A stretch of DNA of 7,122 bases from the NCBI GenBank assembly GCA_031119515.1, contig JAVHXR010000139.1, positions 1 through 7,122 on the forward strand. Reading direction: 5' to 3'. The stretch is from Propionicimonas sp. Lineage in GTDB: Bacteria; Actinomycetota; Actinomycetes; Propionibacteriales; Propionibacteriaceae. This document shows, in pieces, positions 5,678 through 7,122 of the stretch. Under the pieces are notes generated by a model. It was not told the DNA's origin. It saw only the letters and a list, made by a program, of their open reading frames with translations, and searched no databases. Position 1 is the stretch's first letter; the number at the start of each line of letters is the position of its first letter. The position numbers and the translations under genes are program-made.

Positions 5678-6040
5678 GTGGGTACTCACGAGGTCTGGCA
5701 CGCCGGGGAGGACCTGGCGGCACGCTACCTGACGGGGCTGGGGTGGCAGCTGATCGATCGCAACTGGCGTTGCCCGGCGGGTGAGCTCGACATCATCGCG
5801 ATCGAGCCCGGTCCGCCCGCGGTGGTGGTGTTCTGCGAAGTGAAGAGCCGGCGGGGGATGGGATTCGGTCCGCCGCTGGAGGCGATCACGGCCGCCAAGC
5901 GGAACAAGCTCCGCGAACTGGCGCTGCTGTGGCTTCGCGGGCAGCCCCGCGCGGTGCCGCGGTTCCGGATCGACGGCGTGGGCGTGCTGCTGCCCCCGGA
6001 CGGGCCGCATCGAATCACCCACCTGCGCGGGATCGGCTGA
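5678..6040 (+). CDS. yraN: UPF0102 (YraN) family nuclease-fold protein
   Basis: UPF0102 proteins have a PD-(D/E)xK-type fold resembling archaeal Holliday junction resolvases; the cellular role is unsettled. The 120-residue product has HAGEDLAARYLTGLGWQLID (Glu11), CPAGELDIIAI (Asp38), VVVFCEVKSRRG (Glu54 and Lys56) and the basic helix AITAAKRNKLRELALLWL. This is the expected order, and the Asp38, Glu54-x-Lys56 set is intact. The GTG at 5678 is chosen because GGAGG lies six bases upstream and GTHEVWHAGEDLA fits the family N-terminus. A GTG at 5582 would add 32 unlike residues and run through the upstream hairpin. CTCC at 5659-5662 could pair with GGAG of the binding site, but the stem is only four bases. 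The stop overlaps the comM start by one base (TGATG). Association with comM is widespread and suggests a DNA-processing role (inference). Confidence 0.94.
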   Translation: MGTHEVWHAGEDLAARYLTGLGWQLIDRNWRCPAGELDIIAIEPGPPAVVVFCEVKSRRGMGFGPPLEAITAAKRNKLRELALLWLRGQPRAVPRFRIDGVGVLLPPDGPHRITHLRGIG

Positions 6041-7122
6041 TGCGCTCGGCACGGTCGTGGTCGGTGGCGCTGATCGGCATGGACGGGACCATGGTCGAGA
6101 TCGAGGTGGCGATCGGCAGCGGGCTGCCGCGGGTCACCCTCGTCGGGCTGCCGGACGCGTCGCTGTACGAGGCGAGGGACAGGTGCCGTTCGGCGATGGC
6201 CTCGGCGGGGATCGGCTGGCCCCCGGATCCGGTCACCATCAACCTCTCTCCGGCCACCCTGCCGAAGGCCGGCTCGCACTACGACCTCAGCATCGTCGCG
6301 GCCGTCGGTGCTGCCGCGGGCGCCTGCGACCCCGAGGCGCTCGAGGGGCGGGCGCTGTTCGGCGAGGTGGGCCTCGACGGCAGGGTGCGGTCGGTCCGCG
6401 GCCTGCTGCCGGCCGTGCTGGCGGCCGTCCGGCACGGCTTCACCAAGGTCGTGGTGCCGACCGGCCAGGTGCGCGAGGCGGCGCTCGTCGAAGGTGCCGG
6501 GGCGACCGGGGTGCAGGACCTGTCCGAGCTGTTCGACGTCCTCCGCGGCGGTCCGGGCAGCCTCCCGCCGGTGGCCGCCGAGCCGACCGGCCAGCCCGCC
6601 GCGGGCAAGGACCTTCGCGACGTCGCCGGCCAGCTCGAGGCGAAGTGGGCGCTCGAGGTCGCCGCCGCCGGCCGGCACCACCTCTACCTCCACGGCCCGC
6701 CCGGGGTGGGCAAGACGCTGCTCGCCGAGCGGCTGCCCGGGATCCTGCCCGACCTCGACGTCACCGAGTCGCTCGAGGTCTCGGCAATCCACTCCCTGGC
6801 CGGTGTTCCGCTGGACGGCGGGCTGGTCCGCCGGCCCCCGTACGCCGATCCCCACCACTCGGCGTCGATGGCGAGCCTGGTCGGGGGTGGCGCCAGGGTG
6901 GCGGTCCCCGGGGCGGTCTCCAGGGCCCACCGCGGCGTCCTCTTCCTCGACGAGGCGCCCGAGTTCCGCCCGCAGGTGATGGAGGCGCTGCGGGTGCCAC
7001 TGGAATCCGGCCGGGTGGTGCTGGGCAGAGCGCTGGCGACCACCGCCTATCCGGCGAGCTTCCAGCTCGTACTGGCGGCGAACCCGTGCCCCTGCGGCCA
7101 GTTCGGCACACCGGGGGTCGAG
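6040..7122 (+). CDS. comM: ComM/YifB-family AAA+ ATPase (Mg-chelatase-like), 3' end missing
   Basis: ComM is a hexameric AAA+ helicase that promotes branch migration of recombination intermediates during natural transformation in species where it has been studied; its role in this organism is inferred. The ATG at 6040 overlaps the yraN stop by one base, and 361 codons run to the window end of a family usually near 500 residues. The N-terminal domain has LVGLPDASLYEARDRCRSAM and INLSPATLPKAGSHYDLSIV. The ATPase core has Walker A GPPGVGKT at 219-226, HHSASMASLVGGG, Walker B GVLFLDEAPEF with Asp304 and Glu305, and NPCPCG at 348-353. The Walker B segment reads DEAPEF where DELPEF is usual, a mild change that leaves the acidic pair intact. 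The C-terminal part lies beyond the window. A dprA gene often follows in other actinobacteria. No strong ribosome binding site is seen, in keeping with coupling to yraN. Confidence 0.96.
   Translation, partial: MRSARSWSVALIGMDGTMVEIEVAIGSGLPRVTLVGLPDASLYEARDRCRSAMASAGIGWPPDPVTINLSPATLPKAGSHYDLSIVAAVGAAAGACDPEALEGRALFGEVGLDGRVRSVRGLLPAVLAAVRHGFTKVVVPTGQVREAALVEGAGATGVQDLSELFDVLRGGPGSLPPVAAEPTGQPAAGKDLRDVAGQLEAKWALEVAAAGRHHLYLHGPPGVGKTLLAERLPGILPDLDVTESLEVSAIHSLAGVPLDGGLVRRPPYADPHHSASMASLVGGGARVAVPGAVSRAHRGVLFLDEAPEFRPQVMEALRVPLESGRVVLGRALATTAYPASFQLVLAANPCPCGQFGTPGVE

Noticed and set aside
4559..6930. Minus-strand open frames opposite rnhB, DUF2469, yraN and comM
   Set aside because: They mirror conserved + strand genes and have low-complexity composition; no start context or motif supports them.
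6308..6979. A + strand open frame of 223 codons inside comM
   Set aside because: It is an alternate frame of the comM coding region, rich in Arg, Ser and Pro; the comM frame has all AAA+ motifs.
1..7122. A new defence, mobile or biosynthetic system
   Set aside because: All genes but one belong to known housekeeping families with intact motifs, and no transposase, integrase, toxin-antitoxin pair, direct-repeat array or att-like site was seen.

Overview
The window is from a GC-rich chromosome, and the gene set points to an actinobacterium (class Actinomycetes). Third codon positions are almost always G or C, GTG starts are common, and the order rplS - lepB - rnhB - DUF2469 - UPF0102 (yraN) - comM is a recognised actinobacterial block that also occurs, in part or interrupted, in mycobacteria. 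The genus cannot be fixed from this sequence. All supported genes are on the + strand; the long minus-strand reading frames are GC-rich shadows.

Region 1 (1-2432) is the end of a succinate dehydrogenase / fumarate reductase operon. It holds the C-terminal three quarters of the flavoprotein SdhA, then the complete iron-sulfur subunit SdhB, with a 4-base stop/start overlap. A pair of near-identical 70-base-period repeats starts directly after the sdhB stop codon. They are followed by a very strong GC hairpin that probably ends the operon.

Region 2 (2433-3231) holds one gene for an unrecognised protein with two membrane helices and a C-terminal cytoplasmic part. It has two possible in-frame starts, each with a good ribosome binding site; the ATG at 2509 is preferred.

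Region 3 (3232-7122) is the conserved housekeeping block. It runs: ribosomal protein L19 (rplS) behind a leader with alternative base pairing; signal peptidase I (lepB); ribonuclease HII (rnhB); a DUF2469 protein with a promoter so close that its mRNA may be nearly leaderless; a UPF0102 nuclease-fold protein (yraN); and the first 361 codons of the ComM/YifB AAA+ ATPase, which runs off the window end. Gaps are short and yraN/comM overlap by one base, so much of the block may be co-transcribed, but TAnnnT-type -10 motifs suggest internal promoters. The last two genes fit DNA processing (natural transformation, recombination), while rnhB removes RNA from DNA.

I see no phage, insertion sequence, CRISPR array, tRNA or rRNA, and no convincing new multi-gene system. 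The best leads are non-coding: the tandem repeat after sdhB, the three-arm leader of rplS, an inverted pair of DnaA-box-like sites behind DUF2469, and clustered hairpins at the end of lepB. The uncharacterised membrane protein is the only gene here without a known role or family.
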